Source: Amycolatopsis sp. FBCC-B4732 (GTDB lineage Bacteria; Actinomycetota; Actinomycetes; Mycobacteriales; Pseudonocardiaceae). Taken from it: a DNA stretch of 64,000 nt. Below the pieces are notes generated by a model. That model made no database searches and had not been told where the DNA came from. It saw only the letters and a program-made list of their open reading frames with translations. The stretch is from contig NZ_CP095376.1 of the NCBI RefSeq assembly GCF_023008405.1, forward strand, positions 520,001-584,000, written 5' to 3'. Numbering within the stretch: the stretch's first letter is position 1; each line of letters opens with the position of its first letter. Below, in pieces: positions 30,659 through 40,387 of the stretch. The position numbers and the translations under genes are program-made.

Positions 30659-31564
30659 ATGATGTTGCGCTCTATAGCTGCTGTCGGGAACGACGGCGAG
30701 TTCGGTGAACCGCGCCGCGAGCCGGCGCTCGAGCGAGTGGAAAAGTCGGTCCGGCCCGCCGTCCTGCAAGCCATCTCTTCGATCCAGGAACGGTACTTCG
30801 AGCCGATCACGCTCGCGGAGCTGGCGTCGGAGGTGTTCGTCAGCCGGTTCCACTTCTCGCGGATGTTCGCCGAGGCCACCGGCGTCACACCCGGCCGGTT
30901 CCTCACCGCCGTGCGCCTGTTCGAGGCGAAGCGGCTGCTGCTGACGACGTCGCTGAACGTCTCGGACATCGTGTGCAGCGTCGGCTACAGCAGCGTCGGC
31001 ACGTTCACCAGCCGGTTCTCGCGGGCGGTCGGGATGACCCCGACGCAGTACCGCGAGCCGCAGGTGGCCGAGCTGCTCGTCGCGATCTCGTCGACGTTCC
31101 AGCGGCTCCCGCCGCTGCGGACGCTGCGCGCGGCCGGCCGCAGCTGCGCCTCGCTGCAGACCGGCTCCGGCGTGCTGTCGCTGCAGCTGGACATGCCGCG
31201 CGGCTCGGCGCCGGCGGACACGCTGGTCGGGCTGTTCGCCGACCCGGTGCCCCAGTGCGGCCCGGTCGCCTTCGGCGGCATGGCCAACATGACCTCCGGC
31301 GACCTGACCATCCACGGCGTCCCGGCCGGGCGGTGGACGGCGATCGCGGTCGCCCAGCACCAGCCGGGCAACGCCGGGCCGCGGTTCTCGATCGGCTACT
31401 CGCCGGTGCAGGTGGCCCCGCACGGCCAGTCGACCGGCCGGGTCGGGCTGCGCGCTCCCGCGTCGACCGACGCGCCGATCGCGATCACGCTGGCGTCGAA
31501 GCAGTCGCCGTTCACCCAGCGGATGCTCGCCGCCCAGCGGCCGCACCTGCGCGCTGTCGCCTGA
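30659..31564 (+). CDS. AraC-family regulator, enediyne-side paralogue
   Basis: A 301-residue protein with an internal AraC double HTH (residues 35-135: ITLAELASEVFVSRFHFSRMF, in part, then LNVSDIVCSVGYSSVGTFTSRF), followed by a C-terminal domain of about 160 residues like that of the regulator at 19843-20595. The pair share the same HTH-first layout and are clear paralogues. It lies 31 bp upstream of the first DUF1702 gene in the same direction, so it may head the cassette operon. Confidence 0.83.
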   Translation: MMLRSIAAVGNDGEFGEPRREPALERVEKSVRPAVLQAISSIQERYFEPITLAELASEVFVSRFHFSRMFAEATGVTPGRFLTAVRLFEAKRLLLTTSLNVSDIVCSVGYSSVGTFTSRFSRAVGMTPTQYREPQVAELLVAISSTFQRLPPLRTLRAAGRSCASLQTGSGVLSLQLDMPRGSAPADTLVGLFADPVPQCGPVAFGGMANMTSGDLTIHGVPAGRWTAIAVAQHQPGNAGPRFSIGYSPVQVAPHGQSTGRVGLRAPASTDAPIAITLASKQSPFTQRMLAAQRPHLRAVA

Positions 31565-31595
31565 TCCCCTTCGAACCGTAAGGACGACTACGACG

Positions 31596-32591
31596 ATGTC
31601 CACTGTCATCGGAGTGCTCCGCAAGCGGGTGCTCGCTCCTTCGCTCGCCTCGGTCGGGTTCGCCGACCGCGGCTTCCCGGTCACCCACACCGACGCGACG
31701 GCCCGGCTGGAGGCGGTGCCGCAGGCGGTGGTGTGCGGGTTCGAGTGGGCCATCGAAGGGGCTTCGCTGTGGGAGATCGAGCGGCGCCTCGCGCTGATCG
31801 AGCCCGAGCAGCGCGGCTTCGCCTACGAAGGCGCCACGATGGGCTACACGATCCTCGACGCGATGCCCGGCGGCGGCCGCAACCGCACGCGCGAGCTGCT
31901 CGAAGGACCGGGCCGCCCGCACATCTTCCTGACCTACATCGGGATCGGCTTCGCGATGGCGCGGCTGCCGCGTCCACTGTGGAAGAACATCCTGCCCGAG
32001 CTGAGCGGGGTGGCCTACCACCCGGTGATGAGCTGGCTCGCCGTCGACGGCTTCGGCTTCGACCGCGCCTACTTCGACACCGAAAAGTGGGTCGGCGAGC
32101 AGGCCGAGCCACAGCCCTACCCGTGGGCGGGGCGCCCGGAGTACTTCGCGCGCGCCTTCGACCAGGGCGTCGGCCGGGCGCTGTGGTTCATCAACGGCGG
32201 CAACCCCGAAGCCGCGGCCGCCGCGGTCGGGCGGTTCGCCGAGGGGCGGCGGGCGGACCTGTGGAGCGGGGTCGGGCTCGCCGCGACCTTCGCCGGCGGG
32301 GCCGACCAGGCCGGGCTCGGCAAGCTGCGGCGGCTGGCCGGGGAGCACTACGACGAGCTCGCGCTCGGCGTGGTGTTCGCCGTCAAGGCCCGCACGTACT
32401 CCGGCTACGTCCCGGCCCACACGCACCTCGCGGCCGGCGTGCTCACCGACCTGTCGGTGCAGGGCGCGCAGAACCTCGCGGACCGCACCGAGCGGGCCGA
32501 CGGCGAGGACGGGCCGGAACCCGCGTACGAGCTGTGGCGGCAGCGGATCCGCGACGAATTCGACGTCGCCGCGAAGCGTCGCGCGAGCTGA
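31596..32591 (+). CDS. unbL: Enediyne cassette protein UnbL-like (DUF1702), copy 1
   Basis: A 331-residue DUF1702 protein. EQRGFAYEGATMGYTILDA, RPHIFLTYIGIGFAMARLP (in parts), FDQGVGRALWF and a C-terminal YELWRQRI are shared with the next gene. DUF1702/UnbL proteins belong to the conserved enediyne warhead cassette (with UnbV, UnbU, PKSE and thioesterase) but their reaction is unknown. The duplication of this family is unusual relative to the minimal cassette. The start is ATG after CGTAAGGACG. Confidence 0.85.
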   Translation: MSTVIGVLRKRVLAPSLASVGFADRGFPVTHTDATARLEAVPQAVVCGFEWAIEGASLWEIERRLALIEPEQRGFAYEGATMGYTILDAMPGGGRNRTRELLEGPGRPHIFLTYIGIGFAMARLPRPLWKNILPELSGVAYHPVMSWLAVDGFGFDRAYFDTEKWVGEQAEPQPYPWAGRPEYFARAFDQGVGRALWFINGGNPEAAAAAVGRFAEGRRADLWSGVGLAATFAGGADQAGLGKLRRLAGEHYDELALGVVFAVKARTYSGYVPAHTHLAAGVLTDLSVQGAQNLADRTERADGEDGPEPAYELWRQRIRDEFDVAAKRRAS

Positions 32592-32724
32592 GGCGGATTC
32601 CGCACTCGCGGAGAGGCCAGGCCCGCCCACGCAAATGTGGAGTAGAGCGCTGACCAGCGAATCTGTGACCGTAGAAGGCGAAGAAGCGACACCTTCCTAT
32701 TCGACCCGTAAGGGGGAGAGTGCG

Positions 32725-33708
32725 TTGGGCAATGGTTGGCGCGCGCTCAGACGGCGCATCCTGACACCGAATGTCTCGGAGACCTCGCTGGAGAAGCGGG
32801 GTTTCCACCGGAAGAGCCCAGCCGCTCAAGAACGGCTCGAGACGGTCGGGGAGAAGTTCCTCCTCGGTTACGCACACGCGGTCGAAGCCCGGTCGGTCGA
32901 GCAGGCCGAAGAATGGCTCGAGCAGATCCCGACGCAGTTCCGCGGGTTCGCCTACGAGGGCGCGGGAATGGGGTACGGCGTTCTCGACGGGCTGCCCTTC
33001 GGCAAGAGCACCAACATCGCCGAGTTCCTGGCCGGCCCGGGTGAGAAGCACGACTACATCATCTACGTCGGGGTCGGCTGGGCGATGTGCCGGCTCCCGC
33101 GGTTCGCGTGGCCGAAGGCGTCGGCCTTCGACCCGCTGCTGCGGTGGCTGGTGCTCGACGGCTACGGCTTCCACCAGGCGTACTTCAAGACCGAGAAGTA
33201 CATCCGGCAGCAGCACCAGGACCAGGGCTTCTCCTGGCCGGACCGGCGCTACGACGGCTACGCGCTGCGGGCCATCGACCAAGGCATCGGCCGGGCGCTG
33301 TGGTTCATCTGCGGCACCGACGTCGAGCTGGTGACCAAGACGATCGAGGAGTTCCCCGAGTCGCGCCACGGCGACCTCTACGCCGGGGTCGGGCTGGCCT
33401 CGACCTACGCGTGCGGCGTCACCGCCGACGAGCTGGCGGAACTGGTCGACCGGGCCGGGATCCACCACGGGCCGCTCGCCCAGGGCAGCGCGTTCGCCGC
33501 CGAGTGCCGGGTGCGCGCGGGCCTGATGATCCCGGAGACCGAAATGGCGGCCCAGGCCATCTGCGGGATGTCCGCCGAACGCGCCGCGGCCATCACGCAA
33601 GAGGTCCGGCCGGCCGTGGTCGTCGACGGCGACGACGTCCCGGCGTTCGAAACCTGGCGGCAGCGGATCGCCGAAGAAGTGCTGACCCACGGAGGGAAGA
33701 ACAAATGA
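32725..33708 (+). CDS. Enediyne cassette protein UnbL-like (DUF1702), copy 2
   Basis: A 327-residue DUF1702 paralogue (FRGFAYEGAGMGYGVLDGLP, IDQGIGRALWFICG, FETWRQRIAEE). TTG at 32725 is chosen because GGGGGAGAG lies upstream and the product then begins in register with copy 1 (GNGWRALRRRILTP versus VIGVLRKRVLAP); ATG at 32635 would add 30 residues. Its stop overlaps the unbV start (ATGA), so it is coupled to the membrane/secretory part of the cassette. Confidence 0.85.
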   Translation: MGNGWRALRRRILTPNVSETSLEKRGFHRKSPAAQERLETVGEKFLLGYAHAVEARSVEQAEEWLEQIPTQFRGFAYEGAGMGYGVLDGLPFGKSTNIAEFLAGPGEKHDYIIYVGVGWAMCRLPRFAWPKASAFDPLLRWLVLDGYGFHQAYFKTEKYIRQQHQDQGFSWPDRRYDGYALRAIDQGIGRALWFICGTDVELVTKTIEEFPESRHGDLYAGVGLASTYACGVTADELAELVDRAGIHHGPLAQGSAFAAECRVRAGLMIPETEMAAQAICGMSAERAAAITQEVRPAVVVDGDDVPAFETWRQRIAEEVLTHGGKNK

Positions 33709-35678
33709 CCGCGACCTTCGGCTGGCTGCGCAAGCAGCTGGCGGGCATCGTGGCGCTGGTGCTGGTCCTCGGCCTGTTCCTGGTCGCACGGCTGCCCAGC
33801 GTTTCCGCCGCCGAACAGGACAAGCTGGCGGACCAGTTCCACTTCACGCCGATGACGATCGCGCTGCCCGCGGCCACGAAGTCGCAGTCGATCCGCACGG
33901 TGAACAAGGAGTACGAGCACATCGCCGCGTGGATCTCCTCGGTCGGCGCCGCGATCGCCATCAACGACATCAGCGGCAGCGGCAAGGCGAACGACCTCTG
34001 CCTGGTCGACCCGCGCAGCGACCAGGTCGTCATCACGCCGGCGCCGGACTCCGGCCCGCGGTACGCGCCGTTCGCGCTCGACCCCGCCCCGGCGCTGCCG
34101 ACGTGGGACTACATGGCGCCGATGGGCTGCGTGCCCGGTGACTACAACGAGGACGGCCGCACCGACATCCTGGCCTACTACTGGGGCCGGACCCCGGTGC
34201 TGTTCCTGCAGAAGGCGAACGCGACCAAGTTCGACGCGTCCGCGTTCCAGCCGACCGAACTGGTGCCGGGCAACCACCGCGGAGCCGACGGCAAGTACAA
34301 CGGTCCACTGTGGAACACCGACTCCGTCACCATCGGCGACTTCGACGGCGACGGCCACGTCGACATCTTCGTCGGGAACTACTTCCCGGACAGCAAGGTG
34401 CTCGACCCGAACGCCGACGGCGGCATCACGCTGAACCAGTCGATGTCGCACGCCACGAACTCCGGCGGCAAGTTCATCTACCGGTGGACGGGCGCCAAGT
34501 CCGGGGCGAACCCGTCGGCGAGCTTCGTCGACGCGTCCCAGGGGATCCCGGAGAGCGCGCGCCTCGGCTGGACGCTGGCTTCCAGCGCCACCGACGTCGA
34601 CGGGGACAACCTGCCCGAGCTCTACATCGCCAACGACTTCGGGCACGACCACTTCCTGTACAACAAGTCCACGCCGGGCCACGTCGAGTTCGGCGAGGTC
34701 AACGGGGTCCGCGGGATCGCCGACCCGAAGTCGAAGGTGCTGGGCCACGACTCCTTCAAGGGGATGGGCGTCGACTTCGGCGACCTGAACCACGACGGCC
34801 TCTACGACCTGTTCGTCAGCAACATCACGACGTCGTGGGGCATCGAAGAGTCGAACTTCCAGTTCATGAACCGGGCCAAGGACAACGCGGACCTCACCGC
34901 GCAGCTGAAGGACGGGGTCGCGCCCTTCCACGACGACAGCGGCTCGGCGGGCACGGCGTGGTCCGGCTGGGGCTGGGACGTCAAGATCCAGGACTTCAAC
35001 AACAGCGGCGAGAACCAGATCGCCCAGGCGACCGGGTTCGTCAAGGGCCAGGTCAACCGCTGGCCGAACCTGCAGGAGATCGCGACCGCGCACGACGGCC
35101 TGCTGTCCAACCCCTTCTGGTGGCCGAACGCCCGCGCCGGTGACGACATCGGTGGCGACCAGACCCTGCACTTCTTCGTGAAGAGCGCCGACGGCCGGTA
35201 CGTCGACCTCGCGCCGAAGCTGGGCCTGGCGGTGCCGGTCCCGACCCGCGGCATCGCCGTCGGCGACACCGACGGGGACGGCCTGCCCGAGTTCGCGGTG
35301 GCGCGGCAGTGGGAGCAGCCGATCTTCTACCACAACGACAGCCCGAACCCCGGCAAGTTCCTGCAGCTGAAGCTGACCACCGACGCCCCGGTGGCGCCCG
35401 GCCCGCTGCCCGCGGCCGGCCCGCCCGCGATCGGCGCCCAGGTCACCGTGACGACCTCGGACGGCAAGAAGTACCTCGGCCGGGTCGACGGCAGCAGCGG
35501 TGAAGCCGGCCGGCGCAGCTTCGACATCCAGATCGGTCTCGGCCAGAACGTCAGCGGCCCGCTCGACGTGCACCTGCAGTGGCGGGACCGGACCGGGCAG
35601 CTGCGGACGCAGGACCTGAAGCTCGAACCCGGTTGCCACATGTACCAGCTGGGCTCCACGGCGAAGGAAGCGATGTGA
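33705..35678 (+). CDS. unbV: Enediyne cassette protein UnbV (secreted FG-GAP/ASPIC-UnbV protein)
   Basis: A 657-residue exported protein. A signal sequence or anchor covers residues 12-35. Calcium-type FG-GAP repeats follow (GDYNEDGRTDI, DFDGDGHVDIF, DVDGDNLPELY, DLNHDGLYDLF, DTDGDGLPEFA), and the C-terminal 110 residues form the ASPIC/UnbV domain (GAQVTVTTSDGKKYLGRVDG). This is a hallmark cassette protein, with an unknown biochemical role outside the membrane. The ATG overlaps the previous stop; GGAGGGAAG lies six bases upstream. Confidence 0.92.
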   Translation: MTATFGWLRKQLAGIVALVLVLGLFLVARLPSVSAAEQDKLADQFHFTPMTIALPAATKSQSIRTVNKEYEHIAAWISSVGAAIAINDISGSGKANDLCLVDPRSDQVVITPAPDSGPRYAPFALDPAPALPTWDYMAPMGCVPGDYNEDGRTDILAYYWGRTPVLFLQKANATKFDASAFQPTELVPGNHRGADGKYNGPLWNTDSVTIGDFDGDGHVDIFVGNYFPDSKVLDPNADGGITLNQSMSHATNSGGKFIYRWTGAKSGANPSASFVDASQGIPESARLGWTLASSATDVDGDNLPELYIANDFGHDHFLYNKSTPGHVEFGEVNGVRGIADPKSKVLGHDSFKGMGVDFGDLNHDGLYDLFVSNITTSWGIEESNFQFMNRAKDNADLTAQLKDGVAPFHDDSGSAGTAWSGWGWDVKIQDFNNSGENQIAQATGFVKGQVNRWPNLQEIATAHDGLLSNPFWWPNARAGDDIGGDQTLHFFVKSADGRYVDLAPKLGLAVPVPTRGIAVGDTDGDGLPEFAVARQWEQPIFYHNDSPNPGKFLQLKLTTDAPVAPGPLPAAGPPAIGAQVTVTTSDGKKYLGRVDGSSGEAGRRSFDIQIGLGQNVSGPLDVHLQWRDRTGQLRTQDLKLEPGCHMYQLGSTAKEAM

Positions 35679-35679
35679 C

Positions 35680-36684
35680 ATGGCCACCCCGACTCTGACC
35701 AAGGTGGAGAGCGCGCCACCGAAGCGGACCAACAAGGTCATCACCGCACTGCGGCGCTTCGCGATCTCGATCACGATCTTCAACATCGTCGGCTACACGT
35801 TCCTCGGCTTCGAGCAGCCGTACCTGTACCCGTTCGTCGCGCTGGCGACCGCGTACACCACGGAGATCGTGCTCGAGATCATCAACTCCCGCGTGACCAA
35901 GCGCGACGTCCGGTTCCGCGGCAACGGGTTCAAGGGGCTCGTCGAGTTCCTCCTCCCGGCGCACATCACCGGTCTCGCGCTGAACATGCTGACCTACGTC
36001 AACGACCGGATCTTCGTGATGATCTTCGGGGTCGTCGTCGCCGTCGGTGCGAAGTGGGTGCTGCAGGCTCCGGTGTACGGCCGGATGCGGCACTACATGA
36101 ACCCGTCGAACTTCGGCATCACGATCATCCTGCTGGTGTTCCCGTGGGCGAGCATCGCGCCGCCGTACCACTTCACCGAGCAGATCCCCACCTGGGGCGG
36201 CTGGCTGATCGTCGGCATCATCCTGGTGTCGGGCACGGTGCTCAACGCGTTGCTGACCAACCGCATGTGGCTGATCCTGGGCTGGCTGAGCTTCTTCGTG
36301 GTCCAGGCCTTCGTCCGCGGCTGGATCTTCGGCACGTCGATCCCCGGCGCGCTGGCGATGGGGACCGGCGTCGCGTTCGTGCTCTACACCAACTACATGG
36401 TGACCGACCCGGGCACGTCGCCGTCGAAGCCGTTCTCGCAGTTCGCCTTCGGTTCCGGCGTGGCGCTGGCGTACGGCTTCTTCACCGCCGTGCACGTGGC
36501 CTACGGCCTGTTCCTGGCCACCGCGACCGTCTGCCTGATCCGCGGGATGTTCCTGTGGGGCCTGCACTTCTCGAACAAGGCCCGCATCAAGTTCGAAGCC
36601 GACCAGGCCGCGCAGAAGGCGAAGCTCGAACTCGCCGCGGCCCCGCCGGCCGAGGACGAGAAGCCGGGAGCCGTCGCGGCATGA
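35680..36684 (+). CDS. unbU: Enediyne cassette integral membrane protein UnbU
   Basis: A 334-residue multi-pass protein with about eight hydrophobic segments between residues 25 and 295, and an alanine/glutamate tail. Segments PYLYPFVALATAYTTEIVLE and HYMNPSNFGITIILLVFPWA (shared with RnfD/NqrB-like proteins) identify the UnbU family. It starts one base after the unbV stop and its own stop overlaps the P450 start, so the order unbV-unbU-P450 is translationally locked. UnbU is proposed to work with UnbV in electron or export functions; this is not established. Confidence 0.9.
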   Translation: MATPTLTKVESAPPKRTNKVITALRRFAISITIFNIVGYTFLGFEQPYLYPFVALATAYTTEIVLEIINSRVTKRDVRFRGNGFKGLVEFLLPAHITGLALNMLTYVNDRIFVMIFGVVVAVGAKWVLQAPVYGRMRHYMNPSNFGITIILLVFPWASIAPPYHFTEQIPTWGGWLIVGIILVSGTVLNALLTNRMWLILGWLSFFVVQAFVRGWIFGTSIPGALAMGTGVAFVLYTNYMVTDPGTSPSKPFSQFAFGSGVALAYGFFTAVHVAYGLFLATATVCLIRGMFLWGLHFSNKARIKFEADQAAQKAKLELAAAPPAEDEKPGAVAA

Positions 36685-38057
36685 CGGGTCCCACGGACGA
36701 CACCCGGGCGGCGCGCACCGCGCCGCCCGGGCCGCCGCGCCGAGCGACGCTCCGGTTGCTGAAGCAGCTCTTCACCGACCGGCTCGCGCTCATGGGCGAC
36801 AACGCCGAGGCCTACGGCGACGTCGTCCGCATCGCCATCGGACCGAAGGCGATGTACCTGGTGAACCACCCGGACCTGGCGAAGCACGTGCTCGCGGACA
36901 ACGCGGCGAACTACCACAAGGGCATCGGCCTGCAGGAGGCCCGCCGGGCCCTCGGCGACGGCCTGCTCACCAGCGACGGGGAGACCTGGCGCAAGCAGCG
37001 CCGGACGATCCAGCCGGTGTTCCAGCCCAAGCGGATCTCGCGGCAGGCGGGCATCGTCGCCACGCAGGTCGAGGCGCTGATCGAGCGGCTCGCCGCGCAC
37101 GACGGGCCGGTCGAGATCCTGCACGAGATGACCGGGCTGACCCTCGGCGTGCTCGGCAGGACGCTGCTCGACGCCGAGCTGGGCGGGTACGAAACGCTCG
37201 GCCACTCGTTCGAGGCCGTGCAGGACCAGGCCATGTTCGAGGCGGTCACGCTGAGCATGGTCCCGCAGTGGGTGCCGCTCAAGAAGCAGCTGCACTTCCG
37301 GACCGCGCGGGAGGACCTGCGCCGAATCGCGGACGAGCTGGTCGACGAACGACTCGCGAACCCGGTCGAGAACGGCGAGGACGTGCTGTCCCGGCTCATC
37401 GCGTCGGGTTCGGGCGACGGCGCGTCGCGCGAACGCATGCGCGACGAGCTGATCACCCTGCTGCTCGCCGGCCACGAGACCACCGCGAGCACGCTGGGCT
37501 GGGCGTTCCACCTGATCGACGAGCACCCGGAGGTCGGCGAGCGGCTGCACGCCGAAGCCGTCGAGGTGCTCGGCGACCGGCTGCCCGAGCACGAAGACCT
37601 GCGGCGGCTCACGTTCACCGTCGCGGTGGTCGAAGAGGTCATGCGGCTCTACCCGCCGGTGTGGCTGCTGCCGCGGATCGCCCAGGCCGACGACGAGATC
37701 GGCGGGTACCACGTGCCGGCCGGCTCCGACGTCGTCGTGGTGCCCTACACGCTGCACCGGCACCCCGAGTTCTGGACCGACGCCGAACGCTTCGACCCGG
37801 ACCGGTTCACCGGCGCGGAGCGGCCGCCGCGGTACGCCTACCTGCCCTTCGGGGCCGGGCCGAGGTTCTGCATCGGCAACAGCCTCGGCGTGATGGAGGC
37901 GGTGTTCGTGCTGGCGATGGCGGCGCGGGACCTGCAGCTGCGGAAGGTGCCGGGCAAGGTCGTCGACCCCGAAGCGATGCTCTCGCTGCGGGTGCGCGGC
38001 GGGCTGCCGATGACCGTGCACCGCCGGGAGCGGACGCGGCGCGCCGAAGCCGCCTGA
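36681..38057 (+). CDS. Cytochrome P450, enediyne cassette (SgcE7-type)
   Basis: A 458-residue P450 with I-helix LLAGHETTAS, ExxR in EEVMRLYPP, and the haem loop FGAGPRFCIGNSLG with Cys397. The size and HxH-rich K'-helix region are close to CYP102/CYP4-like class enzymes often found in cassettes. It follows unbU with an ATGA overlap. Likely role: oxidation of the polyene-derived enediyne core; the exact step is unknown. It needs ferredoxin partners encoded elsewhere. Confidence 0.88.
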   Translation: MTGPTDDTRAARTAPPGPPRRATLRLLKQLFTDRLALMGDNAEAYGDVVRIAIGPKAMYLVNHPDLAKHVLADNAANYHKGIGLQEARRALGDGLLTSDGETWRKQRRTIQPVFQPKRISRQAGIVATQVEALIERLAAHDGPVEILHEMTGLTLGVLGRTLLDAELGGYETLGHSFEAVQDQAMFEAVTLSMVPQWVPLKKQLHFRTAREDLRRIADELVDERLANPVENGEDVLSRLIASGSGDGASRERMRDELITLLLAGHETTASTLGWAFHLIDEHPEVGERLHAEAVEVLGDRLPEHEDLRRLTFTVAVVEEVMRLYPPVWLLPRIAQADDEIGGYHVPAGSDVVVVPYTLHRHPEFWTDAERFDPDRFTGAERPPRYAYLPFGAGPRFCIGNSLGVMEAVFVLAMAARDLQLRKVPGKVVDPEAMLSLRVRGGLPMTVHRRERTRRAEAA

Positions 38058-38092
38058 ACTCTACTGTGGACATTCGATGAGGAGGTAGGCCG

Positions 38093-38662
38093 GTGCAACC
38101 CGAGGCCACCGAAGAAGAACGCGTCATGAACATGACTCTCGAGGCCTACGCGGACACGATCGTGCCCGGGGAGAAGCGGTACCCCGAAGACCGCGCGATC
38201 GCCGGGGCCGCGCCCGGGCCCGGTTCGGTCGCCGCGGGCGCGCTCGAGCTGCTGAACTTCGACGCGACCGGCGTCACGGCCGGCCTGCCCTACCTCGCGC
38301 AGTCGCTCAACGACCACGCGAAGGCGTACGCGGGGGAGGTGGAGCTGGAGCTCGACCACGACGTCGCGCCGTTCGTCGCGCTGCCCTACGAGCACCGCCG
38401 CGAGCTGGTGCACCGGCTGACCACGCCGGGGCACCCGGAGAAGGACGGCTGGGTCAGCCTCGCGCTGTTCTGCAACATGGCCTTCGACAGCGCCGCGCAC
38501 AAGCACACCGCCGAGGCCATCCGCGAGGGCCACCCCGGCCTGCTGGCGCTGGGCTACACCGCGCCGGACGCGGACGGGTTCTGGCGGTTCCCGAAGTACG
38601 GCTACGGCCGCAAGCTGGCCGAGCTCCACCCCGACACCACGCCCTCCGGGAGCCCCGCATGA
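38093..38662 (+). CDS. Enediyne cassette protein, SgcE8-like
   Basis: A 189-residue soluble protein starting with GTG after GAGGAGGT. MTLEAYADTIVPGEKRYPEDRAIAG and the following helices recall the small subunit (subunit 3) of GMC-type sugar/gluconate dehydrogenases. This fits its four-base overlap with the GMC oxidoreductase gene that follows: the two probably form a small-large subunit pair. The E8/E9 gene pair is conserved in many enediyne clusters with undefined reaction. Confidence 0.78.
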   Translation: MQPEATEEERVMNMTLEAYADTIVPGEKRYPEDRAIAGAAPGPGSVAAGALELLNFDATGVTAGLPYLAQSLNDHAKAYAGEVELELDHDVAPFVALPYEHRRELVHRLTTPGHPEKDGWVSLALFCNMAFDSAAHKHTAEAIREGHPGLLALGYTAPDADGFWRFPKYGYGRKLAELHPDTTPSGSPA

Positions 38663-40311
38663 GCGCCATCGAGAAGACCGACGTCGTCATCGTCGGCAGC
38701 GGTTTCGGCGGTTCGATCCCGGCCTACCACCTCGCCGCCGGCGGGGCTAAGGTGACCGTGCTGGAGCGCGGGCCGTGGCTGGCCGCGGCCGACTTCGAGC
38801 ACGACTACCTGCTCGGCTCGTCCTACACCCGCGCGTTCGACTTCGTCGTCGGCGACGGGATGAGCGTGCTGGGCGGCAACTGCGTCGGCGGCGGCAGCGT
38901 GGTGTACTTCGCCGCGATGCCGCGCGCGCCGCGGTTCGTCTTCGAGCGCCACGGCAGCATCGGGCGCCGGATGTGGCCGTCGGTCATCTCCCGCGACAGC
39001 CTGGAGCCGTGGTACGACCGCGTCGACGAGTCGATCCCGGTGTCCAAACAGGACTGGAGCGACGTCTCCTACGCCGGTGGCCTGTGGGCGGCGGCCTGCA
39101 ACCACTCGGGCCGCACGGCCAACCCGGCGCCGGTCGCGGTGGACAACGACACCTGCGTCAACTGCAACTTCATGATGGCGGGCTGCAAGTTCGACGCCAA
39201 GCGGTCGATGCTGACGAACTACCTGCCCGCGGCCCTGTCCCACGGCGCCGAGATCCGGCCGCTGCACGAGGTCGAACGGCTCGAGCGCACCGAGGACGGC
39301 AGCTACCGCGTCCACTTCGACATCGTGGACGAAGAGGACTACCGGGTGCACACCGGCACCGGCGTGATCGAGGCGAAGGTCGTCATCATCGCCGCCGGTG
39401 CCGGCGCGACCCCGGTCATCCTGCAGCGGTCGGAGGCGGCGCTGGGCGAGATGCCGCACGGCGTCGGCCGCTACTTCTCCGGCAACGGCGAGCGGCTCAA
39501 CACCGCGATCATCGACGAGGACCGCGTCCGCGAGGTGCTCGGACTGTCCCGTGAGGACGGTCCGGTCTACTCGGCCAACCACATCGGCAAGGGCCCGACG
39601 GTCGCGAACTGGGACAAGCTCGACGGATCGCTGCCGGAGTACGAGCGGTACTCGCTGGAGCAGCTGTACTTCCCGCCGGGCCTGGGCACCATCCTCGCGC
39701 AGGTGCCCGGCGGCGAGGAGCCGCGCTGGTACGGGGCGGAGAAGAAGGAAATCCTGAAGCAGTGGGCCAACTGGCTCACGATCTTCTTGATGACCGAGGA
39801 CGACAACGAAGGCGTCTTCGGCACGCCGCCGCCGACCGGCAACGCGTACCGGATCTCCCAGCAGATGCTCGGCCGCGGCCCGCTGCGCTACGACCCGACG
39901 GAGAACACCCGCCGGGGCTGGGCACTGGCCGACGCCGACTGCAAGGCGATCATCGAGAAGGACGGCCTGGCCAAGGTTTCGCCGTGGACCAACGACGTCG
40001 TCGGGGCGTACACGGTGCACCCGCTGGCGTCCTGCCGGATCGGCGACGACGCGGCGACGTCCGCGCTGCACCCGAACCACGAGCTGCGCAACCACCCGGG
40101 CATCTTCGTGACCGACAGCGCGTCGGTGCCGGGTGCGCTGACGGTCAACCCGGCGATGACCATCGCGGCACTGGCCGAGCGCTCGATCCCGGGCATCGTG
40201 CGGGAGCTGCAGTCGCGCGGGGTCGACGTGAAGTACGGCGCGCCGTCCCCGGACGGCTCGATCACCGGGCGGCGCGCGGTGTCCAAACTGGACCTGGTCG
40301 CGGGCAACTGA
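38659..40311 (+). CDS. GMC-family FAD oxidoreductase, SgcE9-like
   Basis: A 550-residue flavoprotein. The N-terminal FAD-binding fold is VIVGSGFGGSIPAYHLA (residues 9-25), and a GMC-type substrate domain is followed by C-terminal VHPLASCRIGDD and NPAMTIAALAER. A central cysteine cluster (DTCVNCNFMMAGCKFDAK) resembles the iron-sulfur-like/metal loop of cholesterol-oxidase-type relatives. It is coupled to the E8-like gene by ATGA. Probably dehydrogenates an alcohol or ring carbon during core formation. Confidence 0.87.
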   Translation: MSAIEKTDVVIVGSGFGGSIPAYHLAAGGAKVTVLERGPWLAAADFEHDYLLGSSYTRAFDFVVGDGMSVLGGNCVGGGSVVYFAAMPRAPRFVFERHGSIGRRMWPSVISRDSLEPWYDRVDESIPVSKQDWSDVSYAGGLWAAACNHSGRTANPAPVAVDNDTCVNCNFMMAGCKFDAKRSMLTNYLPAALSHGAEIRPLHEVERLERTEDGSYRVHFDIVDEEDYRVHTGTGVIEAKVVIIAAGAGATPVILQRSEAALGEMPHGVGRYFSGNGERLNTAIIDEDRVREVLGLSREDGPVYSANHIGKGPTVANWDKLDGSLPEYERYSLEQLYFPPGLGTILAQVPGGEEPRWYGAEKKEILKQWANWLTIFLMTEDDNEGVFGTPPPTGNAYRISQQMLGRGPLRYDPTENTRRGWALADADCKAIIEKDGLAKVSPWTNDVVGAYTVHPLASCRIGDDAATSALHPNHELRNHPGIFVTDSASVPGALTVNPAMTIAALAERSIPGIVRELQSRGVDVKYGAPSPDGSITGRRAVSKLDLVAGN

Positions 40312-40330
40312 GGCACGGCACCACCGTTCG

Positions 40331-40366
40331 CGGACTCGCGCACTCGACCTGGGGTGCGCGAGTTCG
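40331..40366 (+). terminator. Putative terminator after the E9-like gene
   Basis: CGGACTCGCGCAC (40331-40343) pairs with GTGCGCGAGTTCG (40354-40366) with one G-T pair and a 10-nt loop, followed by CCGTTTTC. It lies 20 bp after the GMC gene stop and could attenuate read-through into the next gene. Confidence 0.6.
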
Positions 40367-40387
40367 CCGTTTTCAGGAGGAGGGGTC

